A stretch of DNA of 64,000 bases. Source: Lelliottia jeotgali. GTDB taxonomy: Bacteria > Pseudomonadota > Gammaproteobacteria > Enterobacterales > Enterobacteriaceae. Where the stretch lies: the NCBI GenBank assembly GCA_002271215.1, contig CP018628.1, positions 3,162,001-3,226,000 on the forward strand, in the 5' to 3' direction. This document shows positions 46,732 to 56,420 of the stretch, piece after piece (positions within the stretch are counted from its first letter, which is position 1; every line of letters starts with the position of its first letter). Both the position numbers and the translations under genes were made by a program. Under the pieces are notes generated by a model that saw nothing but the letters and a program-made list of their open reading frames with translations, was not told the DNA's origin and ran no database searches.

Positions 46732-49358
46732 TATTGACACTCAACTTTAAACAAACTAATCGGTTTATTCATTTCACTGTCGGCAAGCTGATATTTCGCT
46801 TTGCACTGTTCGGTGTCGTCATCGCCCCACTGGACGGTTAATTCGCCCGTCAGAGGCAGCCCCATTAAATAGGCCTGCCCGTCGTCGCCGACGATGGTGG
46901 AATTACCGCCGTCGCTGCGGCTAACGGTGGCGCCAAACGGCACCGGTTTGTTGTGATACATCAGCGTCACCAGCGCCCGCAGACCGGTATGGGCTGCGAA
47001 ATTTGCCACCACCAGCGCACCTTCGCTCGGTACGACGTCCACCACGGCATTGTCGATATCGGTTTTATCGCCAAGCGTATCGGTGTTCAGTGCAATGCGG
47101 TTCTGGCGATAGGTGGTGGCATAGGGCACGACGGCGTAACCGCGCCAGTCGGTTTTCACCCCGGTGCTATTTTCAATATCCACGCCCGCCGCCCCCGGCG
47201 CTTTGATCAGCACGTTGGTGCTGCCGAGCGGTTGGCTCAGCGTGATGCCGTTGGCATGAGCAACGATGCCGCCGCTCAGGCCATAGTTCACCTGCTGATA
47301 GCCCGAGCTGTAGTTGTAGCCGATATTGCTGTTGCCAAGCCCGCCCTGATAATCCAGCGACGCGTTGCCGTTAGCTCCTACACCTCTATTGGCATAACCC
47401 TGCTGCACGGTGTAGCTGAGGTTGTTATCGCGAAGCAAAGTGCCGCTTACACCCGCCGCCTGGGTCATTTTGCCGTGGCTGTCGGTGCTGTTGTTGTAGG
47501 TGGCGTAGGCGTTGTTCGGTGAGTTGCCCACCTCACTGTTGTCGCCGCCGGTGGAGAGCCACTTACCCAGCGGCAGGGAGATACTCAGCGCGAACTGCTG
47601 GTCTGAATCTGGCTGGCCCTGGGCTTTGTTGTAGCTGAAGCTCAGGTTATAGCTGACGTCATGCAGATTACCGCTGTAGCCCACCTGAAACAGCGAATCG
47701 GTTTCGCTGGTGTTCCAGTAACTTTGCTGGCTGCCGGTGACGTACACCGAGCCGACGCTGCCGACCTGCTGCGAAATGTTGACCTGAATTTTGCCGCGCT
47801 TGTTGTAGTAAAGATCGTAGTAATCGGTCCAGTTCGCCGGGTCGTCTTCGTTGTCATTCCCGGCTTCGTCCAGCGTATCGACATGATGCCCGCTCATTCG
47901 CGTATAGGTGGTATCACTCAGGGTGTAGTAACCCTGCGTGGAGTAGCGATAGCCCAGCAGCTGGAAGTTGGTGCCGGTGGCGCTCAGCGATTTCGCATAC
48001 AAAAAACGCAGCGACTGGCCGGTATGTTTGCTGTCATCTGCAAGCGTACTGTTGGCCTGGGTCAGGTCGGTTGAGAAGGCGCCAAAATCGCCCAGGTTCA
48101 GCCCGAGCCCAAGGTTTTCGGCCTGATAGTTGTCGGCGTGCTGCACGCCACCGTAGGCGGTTAACCCGTACGGCAGCCCCCAGATGATGGTGCCCTGGGC
48201 GAAATTCTCGTCGTCCTGATTGTCGGTGTTGGTGTGGTACTGCCCGCCGGTGAAGGCATATTTAATCCGGCCTTCGCGCTGTAACAGCGGCACGGCGGAA
48301 TAAGGCACTGAAAAGGTGGTGTGAGTGCCGTCGGTTTCGGTAATGTCCACGTCCATATCGCCGCTCGATGACGTCGGATACAGATCGTTAATCTCAAACG
48401 CGCCCGGTGAAACATAGGTCTGATAAATCACATAGCCGTTCTGCTTGATGGTCACTTTGGCGTTGCTTTTGGCGATGCCGCGCACCGTCGGCGCGAAGCC
48501 GCGCAGGCTGTCGGGCAGCATGTTGTCATCGGAGGCAATTTGCACCCCGCGAAAGCCGACGCTGTCGAAAACGTCTGACGGGGTATAGCTGTCGCCCACC
48601 GTTAGCTCGCCTTTCAGTGGAATGATGCTGCGTTGCAAATAGGTGCTGACGTGATCCCAACGGCTGGCGCTGCCGCTGTCTTGCCCGCCGCTGTAGGTGC
48701 CGGATGAGTAGTCGTGCAGCCGCCACGGCCCGACGTTCAGGGTGCTTTGCAGGTTGAGGTAATAGTTATTGCTGACGCTGTCGCCCCAGCTGTTGCTGCC
48801 GGTGAAATCGTAGTTCAGCAGCAGCGCAGTGATGCCGTCATCCCACTGCTCCGGGGGAATGTAGCCGCGCGCGCTCTGTTTCATCGCCGCCTGCGGCAGG
48901 CTGATTTTCAGCTGCTGTTGCTCAAAATCAAAATCGGTACGTGCGCCGGGGATCATGGTCGTCAGAGGAACACAGTCGTCCGGCGAGAGGGCCGCGATGT
49001 CGGGAAAGGCTTTCATCTCCACGCCGAGCGCGTCCAGGCGCACGCGTGTCAGACAGGGAATCACATCACCTTTCTTCTCAGCGGGCGCTTTGAACTCGAT
49101 ATCTTCTGTCGAGATGAAGTTTTCATTCAGGTAGAGATCGACGCGGTATTTTCCGGGGCCGTGCCCGCTGCCTTTTTCAAAGCGTTTTAGGCTGGCAACC
49201 GCCGACGGATCGTCCGACAAAAACGCCGGATTGAAGTAGCCCGCCGCACGCGTCGCGGGTGAAAGCGCCAGCGTCAGCAGCATCATATGCCGCCAGCGGA
49301 GGGCGTGACAGATAGCCCGCGTGAGCAGCGTCAACTGAGTGTCCTTGCTCATCCGCAT
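46731..49358 (-). CDS. Outer-membrane fimbrial usher
   Basis: This 875-residue FimD/PapC-type usher exports and assembles the pilus. A signal peptide precedes AAGYFNPAFLSDDPSAVA, the N-terminal chaperone-binding domain. A beta-barrel with plug (about residues 150-680) and C-terminal domains (ending ADSEMNKPISLFKVECQ) follow. The hallmark RGFAPTVRGIAKSNAKVTI sits within the barrel/plug region. The ATG at 49358 follows GGAATAG near the chaperone stop. It has the usual usher size, with no visible break. Confidence 0.95.
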   Translation of the reverse strand: MRMSKDTQLTLLTRAICHALRWRHMMLLTLALSPATRAAGYFNPAFLSDDPSAVASLKRFEKGSGHGPGKYRVDLYLNENFISTEDIEFKAPAEKKGDVIPCLTRVRLDALGVEMKAFPDIAALSPDDCVPLTTMIPGARTDFDFEQQQLKISLPQAAMKQSARGYIPPEQWDDGITALLLNYDFTGSNSWGDSVSNNYYLNLQSTLNVGPWRLHDYSSGTYSGGQDSGSASRWDHVSTYLQRSIIPLKGELTVGDSYTPSDVFDSVGFRGVQIASDDNMLPDSLRGFAPTVRGIAKSNAKVTIKQNGYVIYQTYVSPGAFEINDLYPTSSSGDMDVDITETDGTHTTFSVPYSAVPLLQREGRIKYAFTGGQYHTNTDNQDDENFAQGTIIWGLPYGLTAYGGVQHADNYQAENLGLGLNLGDFGAFSTDLTQANSTLADDSKHTGQSLRFLYAKSLSATGTNFQLLGYRYSTQGYYTLSDTTYTRMSGHHVDTLDEAGNDNEDDPANWTDYYDLYYNKRGKIQVNISQQVGSVGSVYVTGSQQSYWNTSETDSLFQVGYSGNLHDVSYNLSFSYNKAQGQPDSDQQFALSISLPLGKWLSTGGDNSEVGNSPNNAYATYNNSTDSHGKMTQAAGVSGTLLRDNNLSYTVQQGYANRGVGANGNASLDYQGGLGNSNIGYNYSSGYQQVNYGLSGGIVAHANGITLSQPLGSTNVLIKAPGAAGVDIENSTGVKTDWRGYAVVPYATTYRQNRIALNTDTLGDKTDIDNAVVDVVPSEGALVVANFAAHTGLRALVTLMYHNKPVPFGATVSRSDGGNSTIVGDDGQAYLMGLPLTGELTVQWGDDDTEQCKAKYQLADSEMNKPISLFKVECQ

Positions 49359-49362
49359 CACG

Positions 49363-50064
49363 CTATTCCATTATGCCTTTTTGCCCGGCTGAGTTAGCGC
49401 CGAAGTCGCTGACCGTCTGGAAGGTTATCTCACCCGGAGCGTTGTCGGGCACCAGAACCGTCAGGCTGTCTTTCGGCGGTACCATCGTGTTTGGCAGTTT
49501 TTTACCGCCGACAGTGAATTGCACCAGCGTCACGTAATAGGGACTGGGGTTTTTGATGGTCAGCTGTAGGCCAGTGCGATGAAAACGCAGCAGCGCCGGA
49601 GCCTCCACCGATTTCATCGGCAGATTTTTCGGGCGTACGAACAGCTTGATTCGGCTCAGCACCGCCAGCTGGAGGGTGTTTTTGGCTTTGCTGTTATCCG
49701 GCGCAGACGGCACGGCTTTCATGTTCAGCCAGTACACGCTTTCGCGATCGGCGGGCAGGGTTTTCTGACCGATGTACATCACCCGCAGGGTATTTTCCTT
49801 CTGCGGCTGAATGACAAACAGCGGTGGAGTGATCGCAAAATCTGAGCTTCTCTCGCCGTTCTCGTTCTCCACCCAACTCTGAATTAAAAACACGGCGTCA
49901 TCATCGCTGTTGTTGACACTCATAGAGACCTGGCTGCTGCCTGCCGGATAGATAAGCCGCGTGCCGCCCAGGGAAATTCCCCCGGCAGTAGCATGCTGGC
50001 TGAAGCAGAGCATCAGGGCTGTTAACGCGAAGGGCCGAATAAAACGATGAGTCAACACATTCAC
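49363..50064 (-). CDS. Periplasmic fimbrial chaperone (PapD-like)
   Basis: The 233-residue chaperone has a signal peptide (to ATA), then ISLGGTRLIYPAGSSQVSMSVNN. The signature segment near residue 100 is YIGQKTLPADRESVYWLNMKA. It is placed between the pilins and the usher, as in type 1 and related fimbriae, and probably caps the main subunits. Confidence 0.94.
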   Translation of the reverse strand: MNVLTHRFIRPFALTALMLCFSQHATAGGISLGGTRLIYPAGSSQVSMSVNNSDDDAVFLIQSWVENENGERSSDFAITPPLFVIQPQKENTLRVMYIGQKTLPADRESVYWLNMKAVPSAPDNSKAKNTLQLAVLSRIKLFVRPKNLPMKSVEAPALLRFHRTGLQLTIKNPSPYYVTLVQFTVGGKKLPNTMVPPKDSLTVLVPDNAPGEITFQTVSDFGANSAGQKGIME

Positions 50065-50072
50065 CTCAGTAG

Positions 50073-50609
50073 CTACGGATAGATAACAATAAAATTGGCC
50101 ACCACGCTGGCATCCCCGGCGACGATGCGCGCCGTGGCACGGTATTTGGCGAGAAAATGCAGCACGTTTTCGCCATCAATCAGTGTTTTGTAAGAGCGAG
50201 GGGCACTGTTAGGGACCACCAGGTTGGTTTGCTCGTCGTAGATACCGAGGCCGACGCCAATGGCGGAGCCTGGCCCATCGGTGACCGCGAGCACCATCGG
50301 ATCGTGGCTGTCGGTGACCCCCTGGAAGGCCACGCCTGCAGACTGGCTGACCGTACTGTCGCAGTCTGTAATGGTCAGGGTGAAGCCGATAGGATCGGCC
50401 CAGCTGCCGACGCCGTTAAAGGCATCCTTCCGTACCTGGCCCATGTTGATGGTTTGGTCAGTACTGCGAGCGTCGACAGCACAGCCTGAATTCACCGCGC
50501 TACCGCCGAAGTGGATTTGCCCTCCGGTCTCAGCCGCCGGGGCGAAACGAGTCATCAAAAGCAGCCCGACAATAAGAAAAGGCTGCCAGGTATATGCCTG
50601 ATACGTCAT
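50073..50609 (-). CDS. Fimbrial subunit
   Basis: The ATG at 50609 has AAGGAT at a suitable distance and is preferred to the Met nine codons upstream. The 178-residue pilin has a signal peptide ending FAPAAE and the fold start GGQIHFGGSAVNSGCAVDA. A second Cys is in ITDCDS, and the end is ASVVANFIVIYP. It is very similar in layout to the upstream major pilin and may be a duplicated, diverged form. Confidence 0.88.
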   Translation of the reverse strand: MTYQAYTWQPFLIVGLLLMTRFAPAAETGGQIHFGGSAVNSGCAVDARSTDQTINMGQVRKDAFNGVGSWADPIGFTLTITDCDSTVSQSAGVAFQGVTDSHDPMVLAVTDGPGSAIGVGLGIYDEQTNLVVPNSAPRSYKTLIDGENVLHFLAKYRATARIVAGDASVVANFIVIYP

Positions 50610-50683
50610 CTTCAGATCCTTGAAACGAAGCATCATTACGCCATCCGTGGCGTCTCATTCATCCCTGAATCATGTTTTCAGGA

Positions 50684-51250
50684 TCAGGAGTAGGTCACGT
50701 TAAATGTGGCTGTCGCCTGCACATCACCTGCTTTGACGGTGTCACCGGTAGAAATGTAATCCGCAGCGAAGATCAGTGAGTTTTCACCATTGATCAGGGT
50801 ATAGGCCGGAGAAGCGGTACCCAGACCCAGCGCTTTGCCTACGTTGTCATACAGCTGGATGCCAATGCCCACCGCAGAACCGGCACCGGCGGTGTTGTCC
50901 AGCGCCGTTGGCATGGCGGCTGGGGCGTTGCCGCTGAAGGTGATAGAGGCGTTGGTGGAAACCGATGAATCGCAGTCAGACAGTTTGATGGTGAACGGAC
51001 GCTTCTGGTTAGCCGCGGTACCTGCTGCGACTTTACCGTCCGCACCCGCGAATTTAGCGGTGCGAACCTGGCCCATGTCGACGTTAAAATCGACAGAGTC
51101 TTCATCCACTGAACACGCAGCATCCACAACAGTTCCGTTAAAATGCACCTGCCCACCGGTCACTGACGTGGTTCCCGCTGCCAGTGCAGAACCGGATAAA
51201 GCCAATAGGGTTGCTGCGAATAAAGTGTTCAGTTTTTGTGAAGTAGTCAT
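50684..51250 (-). CDS. Major fimbrial subunit (FimA-like)
   Basis: The 188-residue pilin has a signal peptide (to ALAAG) and N-terminal donor strand region TTSVTGGQVHFNGTVVDAAC. Cys residues are in VDAACSVDE and LSDCDSS, and the C-terminal beta-zipper motif ATATFNVTYS completes it. It is the promoter-proximal gene of the operon, as expected for the main shaft protein. It is of the type-1-like group. Confidence 0.93.
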   Translation of the reverse strand: MTTSQKLNTLFAATLLALSGSALAAGTTSVTGGQVHFNGTVVDAACSVDEDSVDFNVDMGQVRTAKFAGADGKVAAGTAANQKRPFTIKLSDCDSSVSTNASITFSGNAPAAMPTALDNTAGAGSAVGIGIQLYDNVGKALGLGTASPAYTLINGENSLIFAADYISTGDTVKAGDVQATATFNVTYS

Positions 51251-51641
51251 GTATATCTTCCTTTATCATTTAAATAAGCTATCGTCTAATAGCCCGGAAA
51301 CATTGTTAAATAATTGATGACAAATAACCCGTCACATGAATATGTAGGAATTCATGTTATTTGAGCATGACGAAGATTATTTGTTACGCCAACAATTATG
51401 CAGACATTTATTTTTAATTAAATAGAAAATTCACACCTTTTCTGGATAGTGCAATATCCAATTATAGACACTTTACCAAACACTCCCGGACACTTTATTT
51501 TAATTGAACGATGCGTTTAAAATAATCCGCATTCATATGACAATCAAAATATTGAATCATTTTTACATTGGTTGCTTGTTATTTCAGCAGAGAACTTTTA
51601 CCTGGCATTGTGATATTATAAACTGTTATCTGGAGAGAGTT
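51251..51641. promoter_or_regulatory. Divergent promoter region of the fimbrial operon and its candidate regulator
   Basis: This 391-base AT-rich gap has no gene. It holds a split inverted repeat at 51321-51363 (CAAATAA ... CATGAAT / ATTCATG TTATTTG). No recombinase site typical of phase switching was recognised. Confidence 0.5.
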
Positions 51642-52328
51642 ATGAAATCAGTATTACATAATAGTGCTTCTGTTTATCAAGATCCCTACTTTAACCTGGA
51701 AAAACCCGTAGCAGAGGTGAAACGCATCATTGAGAGTTTGCTTCCGGCAGCGACGCCGGTCTTCATGCAGGAAGGTGGAGGGGTTATCAACCTGCAGCTT
51801 CTCAATAAAAATGAGGGAGGGCTATCGGTCATTTTGTTATTAAAGGGAAAAATTAATTTTATAAGAAAATCCTCTGGGGGAATACTCTTTGGTACTGCCG
51901 ATGCACCCTCTGTATTTGGATTATTGGGTTCCAGCTTCAAAGCCGAGGTTTTCAAATATGTCGCGGTGGGTGACTGTGATGTCTACGTTCTACCCAGAGA
52001 TATGGCAATAGATATAATTAATGAGCACAATCTGTGTCGTGACGTTTTCAACTATCACGCCTATATTTCTGATATGGAAGTAAAATACAGTAACCGTCTA
52101 ATCAATCAAACGCCCTATGGTATTGTGTGTGCGATTCTCTGCGAACTTGCTGCATTACCTGAATCGATAAGATTAAAAACAGGCATTGCGAAATTCATCA
52201 TTGAAAGAAGTCATATAAGGCGCAGTACGATGATGAAAATTTTGGCTGATTTGCGTGATGGAGAGTATGTGGATATCCAGTATGGAAAACTTATAAGAAT
52301 TATAAAGAATTTCCCGAAATTTTATTGA
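51642..52328 (+). CDS. IprA-like transcriptional regulator, divergent from the fimbrial operon
   Basis: The frame continues upstream, but the ATG at 51642 has GGAGAGAG and gives 228 residues starting MKSVLHNSASVYQD. The N-terminal half looks like a cyclic-nucleotide-binding (Crp-like) beta-roll without the phosphate-binding residues (VILLLKGKINFIRKSSGGILFG). The C-terminal third has a helix-turn-helix (IERSHIRRSTMMKILADLRD, then GEYVDIQYGKLIRI as wing). This fits the IprA/YaiV-type group in Enterobacteriaceae. Control of the fimbriae is inferred from position only. Confidence 0.75.
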   Translation: MKSVLHNSASVYQDPYFNLEKPVAEVKRIIESLLPAATPVFMQEGGGVINLQLLNKNEGGLSVILLLKGKINFIRKSSGGILFGTADAPSVFGLLGSSFKAEVFKYVAVGDCDVYVLPRDMAIDIINEHNLCRDVFNYHAYISDMEVKYSNRLINQTPYGIVCAILCELAALPESIRLKTGIAKFIIERSHIRRSTMMKILADLRDGEYVDIQYGKLIRIIKNFPKFY

Positions 52329-52452
52329 GTCTATAGAAAAGCAGACAGAGGCTGTAAATAAAAGTTCGGTGACCGTCTGAGCAATCACCTTTAACAGGGT
52401 GGCCGTTACACTGAATGATGACAGGCGCGCACAGCCGCCACCCGACAAAACG

Positions 52453-53496
52453 TTAGCGCGTGATCCACAACGTCGGCCATGCGTCTGGACCGTGCCAGTT
52501 ATCGCAGCTCGGCTCCTCTGCATATCGCACCAAACGAAAACGCTGGCCGTCAAAACGCCAGCGCGTCTGGATACCGCAATCCGCCATGCCGCGTCCTAAC
52601 GCCAGCGTCGTCAGCTCGCGCGTTTTCTCGTCAAAGCGGGCGTTCATCAGCTCCATATCGCTGCTCTCGCTCGACGAAACAAACGGCAGGCGCAACCGCA
52701 CGGTTCTAGCGGCGAACGGTTTTTTACGCGACACCAGCCACGCCAGATCCACCGTATTGTACGCCCCCGCTTCACAGCTGATCATCAGCAGCGCTTTATC
52801 ATCCGTTAAGGCGGTAACTCGCACTTCGCGGCGGTTGGGGTCGAGAGAACACTGGCTGTTATTCATCCGCCAGCTGCCGTAATCCAGCAGATCGTTGAGT
52901 TCTTCATGCGTCAGCGGCGTCGGCGTCGGGTTAACCACCGCCACCTCCTTGAGCGCTGGGGCCGGTGGTACGCTCAGCGGCGGATCGTCGCCCTTTTTAA
53001 TCCACGCGGTTTCGCTGCCCACACGCTTTTGCTGAGAATCGATAAACAGCAGCGCCGCCTTCAGCCCGGCCAGCGAAATAATCTGTTTGCCGTCTTTGAG
53101 CTCGAGCGCCTCCCCTTCCTGAATGGTTTTCAGAAACGCGGTGATGGTAGCAGTGTCATCGGTTGTCAGATGCCACGGCGTCAGTTTCCAGTGCAGCGCA
53201 TCCAGCGTGAGCGGTGCGCCGTCCAGCATAAGGCGTGGCGCGATGGGCGCCTCTTTTACCGGCGACGATTCCAGACCACCCAGATCAATACGCAGATTGG
53301 CATCCGTTTTTGCGCCCGCGCTGCGGCTCAACGTCATCACCAGACCGTGATGCTCACCGGTGTTACGGGCCACGCAAAAGTTCTGATTATTGCAGGTCAC
53401 CTGCCAGTCGGAGAACGATTGCTGTGCAGGTGCCGCCCAGACCAGAGGCACTGGCAGCACGCTGAGGAATAAAATAAGAAGTACGCAGTGACGCAT
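52453..53496 (-). CDS. ypfG: YpfG, DUF1176 protein
   Basis: The start at 53496 (ATG, MRHCVLLILFLS) gives 347 residues, the E. coli length; an upstream GTG is possible. A signal peptide (to VWAAP) indicates export to the periplasm. The protein has no catalytic motif I recognise, and its function is unknown. It marks the return to conserved gene order after the fimbrial region. Confidence 0.88.
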   Translation of the reverse strand: MRHCVLLILFLSVLPVPLVWAAPAQQSFSDWQVTCNNQNFCVARNTGEHHGLVMTLSRSAGAKTDANLRIDLGGLESSPVKEAPIAPRLMLDGAPLTLDALHWKLTPWHLTTDDTATITAFLKTIQEGEALELKDGKQIISLAGLKAALLFIDSQQKRVGSETAWIKKGDDPPLSVPPAPALKEVAVVNPTPTPLTHEELNDLLDYGSWRMNNSQCSLDPNRREVRVTALTDDKALLMISCEAGAYNTVDLAWLVSRKKPFAARTVRLRLPFVSSSESSDMELMNARFDEKTRELTTLALGRGMADCGIQTRWRFDGQRFRLVRYAEEPSCDNWHGPDAWPTLWITR

Positions 53497-53620
53497 GAAA
53501 GGCACAATCCCGGAAACAGAAACTCGAAAACTGGCGGTATCTTCGGGTTCTGCCCGGAATTGCTCAATCGGATTTATCGGATAGATTTATCTGAAAGGCA
53601 TTCTACCGATGATTTAAAAA

Positions 53621-54193
53621 TCAAGACATTAGGCCTGACAGCTGTAAATACTGAAGCAGTATCAACGTTTTACCGTCGCGGATTTCACCCGTTTTGACCA
53701 TTTCCAGCGCCTGAGTGAACGGAATTTCCAGCACATCGATGGCCTCATCTTCCACGCCACCACCGGCATTGCTGCGCTGCGCGTCGGTATATTCAGCGAT
53801 GAAGAAGTGGATAAGCTCCGTCACCCCGCCCGGCGACATATACAGCTCGAACAGCTTCGTGACGTTGCCCACTTCAAAGCCGGTCTCTTCAATGGCTTCT
53901 TTGCGGATGCACACTTCGGGTTCGTCGTTATCCAGTAGACCGGCGCAGGTTTCGATCAGGCGGCCATCGGCGTTGCCATTCACCCAGGTTGCCACCCGGA
54001 ACTGGCGGATTAACACCACGGTCTGCTTTTCACGGCTGTATAAGAGGATGGTTGCGCCATTGCCGCGATCGTAGACCTCGCGCTTGTGGCGGACGACTTC
54101 GCCTTTATGGCTTAAATCGTAGGTAATGTTACGCAGGACAAAGTAATTTTCAGAGAGGATTTTATCTTTGATAATCTCAATTTTCAGACTCAT
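53621..54193 (-). CDS. nudK: NudK, GDP-mannose pyrophosphatase (Nudix)
   Basis: NudK hydrolyses GDP-mannose to GMP and mannose 1-phosphate. The ATG at 54193 gives 190 residues. The Nudix box is [20 protein letters not shown] with the catalytic glutamates (a Lys replaces the usual Arg). It is on the minus strand between ypfG and aegA, as in E. coli. Confidence 0.95.
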   Translation of the reverse strand: MSLKIEIIKDKILSENYFVLRNITYDLSHKGEVVRHKREVYDRGNGATILLYSREKQTVVLIRQFRVATWVNGNADGRLIETCAGLLDNDEPEVCIRKEAIEETGFEVGNVTKLFELYMSPGGVTELIHFFIAEYTDAQRSNAGGGVEDEAIDVLEIPFTQALEMVKTGEIRDGKTLILLQYLQLSGLMS

Positions 54194-54259
54194 ACGGGCT
54201 CCAGGACGTAATGAGCTATTCATAGTACGCCGTGAAACCCGCTTTGTCGCCCCGCTGAT

Positions 54260-56236
54260 TTAATGGATTTTTGGCGCTGCGATTTCCAGCCAGTCCATCA
54301 TGCCCTGCGCGGCATGACGCCCTTCCGCCATCGCCGTGACCACCAGATCTGCCCCGCGAACCGCGTCACCCCCGGCAAAAATCTGCGGATGACTGGTCTG
54401 GTAGCGATAGCGGCTTTCCACGCTGGCGACGATCCGCCCCCAGTCATCGACGTTCACGCCCTGCGCCTGTAGCCACGGCATAGAATGCGGATTAAAACCA
54501 AACGCCATAATCACCGCATCGGCCGGCATCACAAACTCACTGCCTGCGACAGGCACCGGACGACGACGGCCCTGCGCATCGGGCTCACCCAGCGCGGTGC
54601 GCAGCAGGCGAATGCCGTTGACCTTACCCGCCTCGTCCAGCACCAGTTCGACGGGCTGGACGTTAAACTCAAAGTGCGCGCCCTCTTCTTTGGCATTTTT
54701 GACCTCTTTTTTCGAGCCCGGCATGTTGGCCTCATCCCGACGATAGGCACAGGTGACTTTTGCCGCGTGTTGGCGCAGCGCGGTGCGCACGCAGTCCATC
54801 GCCGTATCGCCCCCGCCCAGCACCACCACGTTTAATCCTGCGGTGTCGATAAACGGCTCGGATTCCAATGACGGCAGCCCCATCAGATGGCGAGTGTTAG
54901 CCACCAGGAACGGTAACGCGTCATGTACGCCCGGCGCATCTTCGTGCGGGATGCCCGCTTTCATTGAGCGATAGGTACCGACGCCGATAAATACCGCGTC
55001 ATACTCGCTCAACAGCTGAGTCATCGGCAGGTCTTTACCCACTTCGCAGTTGAGCTCGAAGTGAATGCCCATCGCGGTGAAAATCTCGCGGCGTCGCGCC
55101 AGCAGCGATTTATCCAGCTTAAAGGCCGGAATGCCGAAGGTGAGTAATCCGCCGATTTCCGGGTGTCTGTCGTAGACCGTGACGCTCACGCCGTGGCGAA
55201 TCAGCACATCCGCACACGCCAGCCCCGCCGGACCTGCACCGATAATCGCAATACGTTTATCAACGGGCGTGACGCCGCTCATATCGGGCCGCCAGCCTTT
55301 ACTCAGCGCCTGGTCGGAAATGTAGCGTTCAATATTGCCAATCGTCACCGCGCCAGATTCATCGCGAACCGTGCAGGCACCTTCGCATAAACGGTCCTGC
55401 GGGCAGACGCGTCCGGTGATTTCCGGCAGACAGTTCGTTTGATGAGAAAGCGCGACGGCCGCGTCAATATCTCCGGCTTTGACACGCTCAATCCATTGGG
55501 GAATGTGGTTGTGCAGCGGGCAGGTCCATTCGCAGATGGAATGTTCGCCGCATTTCAGGCAACGCGCCGCTTCGTGGTTCGCCTGATCCGCGCTGAACGG
55601 TAAATAGATCTCGTCGAAATTATCGGCGCGCGCGGTCGGGCTGAGTTTGTCCGGTTCCCCGCGCGCTGGTAGAGCCTGCATCTGCTGAATTTTACTCTGT
55701 CGTGATTCGACTGCTGTCGCCGCGCGGTGCCACGGCTGCGCCTCCTGGCAGGCCGTGCGCAGACGCCGCGCTTTGGCCAGGCGGTTCAGTACTTCTGGCG
55801 TCACCAGCGTCAGGGCATCAGCCGGACAATTCTCCACGCACGCCGGGCCATTCGGCCGGTCACGGCAGAGATCGCATTTATGCGCCGTGGCTTTGACGTG
55901 ACCGTTAGATATCGGCGTCACCACGATCTCCATCGTGCCAAAAGGACAGGCGACAACGCAGGCTTTACAACCAATGCATTTTTGCTGATTCACCTGTACG
56001 CTATCGTGGCTTTTGGCAATCGCGCCGTTTGGACAGCTTTGTGCACAGGGCGCATTTTCACAGTGGTGACAGGTCACCGCGCTGCGCCGCGTGCCCTCTT
56101 TGAGCACCGTTATGCGCGGAACAAACTGGCGCTGGCTTAAGACGTGTTGCTCATTATTGTGCGCCATCACGCAGGCCACTTCGCAGGCGTGACAGCCAAT
56201 ACATTGCAGGTTATCGGCCATAATAAAACGATTCAT
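54260..56236 (-). CDS. aegA: AegA, putative iron-sulfur/FAD oxidoreductase
   Basis: The ATG at 56236 gives 658 residues starting MNRFIMADNLQCIGCHACEV. The N-terminal part (to about residue 165) holds four Cys-rich [4Fe-4S] ferredoxin motifs (CIGCHACEVAC, CHHCENAPCAQSC, CIGCKACVVAC and CDLCRDR). A glutamate-synthase small-subunit-like part follows, with FAD motif IIGAGPAGLACADV and NAD motif VVVLGGGDTAMDC. It is involved in anaerobic metabolism; in E. coli it is linked to urate breakdown under anaerobiosis. It is divergent from narQ. Confidence 0.95.
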   Translation of the reverse strand: MNRFIMADNLQCIGCHACEVACVMAHNNEQHVLSQRQFVPRITVLKEGTRRSAVTCHHCENAPCAQSCPNGAIAKSHDSVQVNQQKCIGCKACVVACPFGTMEIVVTPISNGHVKATAHKCDLCRDRPNGPACVENCPADALTLVTPEVLNRLAKARRLRTACQEAQPWHRAATAVESRQSKIQQMQALPARGEPDKLSPTARADNFDEIYLPFSADQANHEAARCLKCGEHSICEWTCPLHNHIPQWIERVKAGDIDAAVALSHQTNCLPEITGRVCPQDRLCEGACTVRDESGAVTIGNIERYISDQALSKGWRPDMSGVTPVDKRIAIIGAGPAGLACADVLIRHGVSVTVYDRHPEIGGLLTFGIPAFKLDKSLLARRREIFTAMGIHFELNCEVGKDLPMTQLLSEYDAVFIGVGTYRSMKAGIPHEDAPGVHDALPFLVANTRHLMGLPSLESEPFIDTAGLNVVVLGGGDTAMDCVRTALRQHAAKVTCAYRRDEANMPGSKKEVKNAKEEGAHFEFNVQPVELVLDEAGKVNGIRLLRTALGEPDAQGRRRPVPVAGSEFVMPADAVIMAFGFNPHSMPWLQAQGVNVDDWGRIVASVESRYRYQTSHPQIFAGGDAVRGADLVVTAMAEGRHAAQGMMDWLEIAAPKIH

Positions 56237-56420
56237 AGAAGCACCTGTTCTGGTAGCATTAACCCTGTTTTTTATAAGCATATGGTATTTACCGACCCCG
56301 GGGGTTCCAGGCAATGTTCAAATGCCCAAAAACCGGGACTAATTACGACTTACCTGTGGCAGATCAATTTATTTCATCGCAGGTGAAATTGCGTTTCAAT
56401 AACGTTCTGGAAACCGTGTC

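Noticed and set aside
51504-51641. N-terminal extension of the regulator near the fimbrial operon
   Set aside because: No ribosome site at the upstream ATG; the AT-rich leader translates to an unconvincing sequence, while the ATG at 51642 has GGAGAGAG.
51251-51641. Invertible fim-type switch
   Set aside because: No recombinase gene is nearby and the inverted repeats are too short and too close together to flank a switchable promoter.
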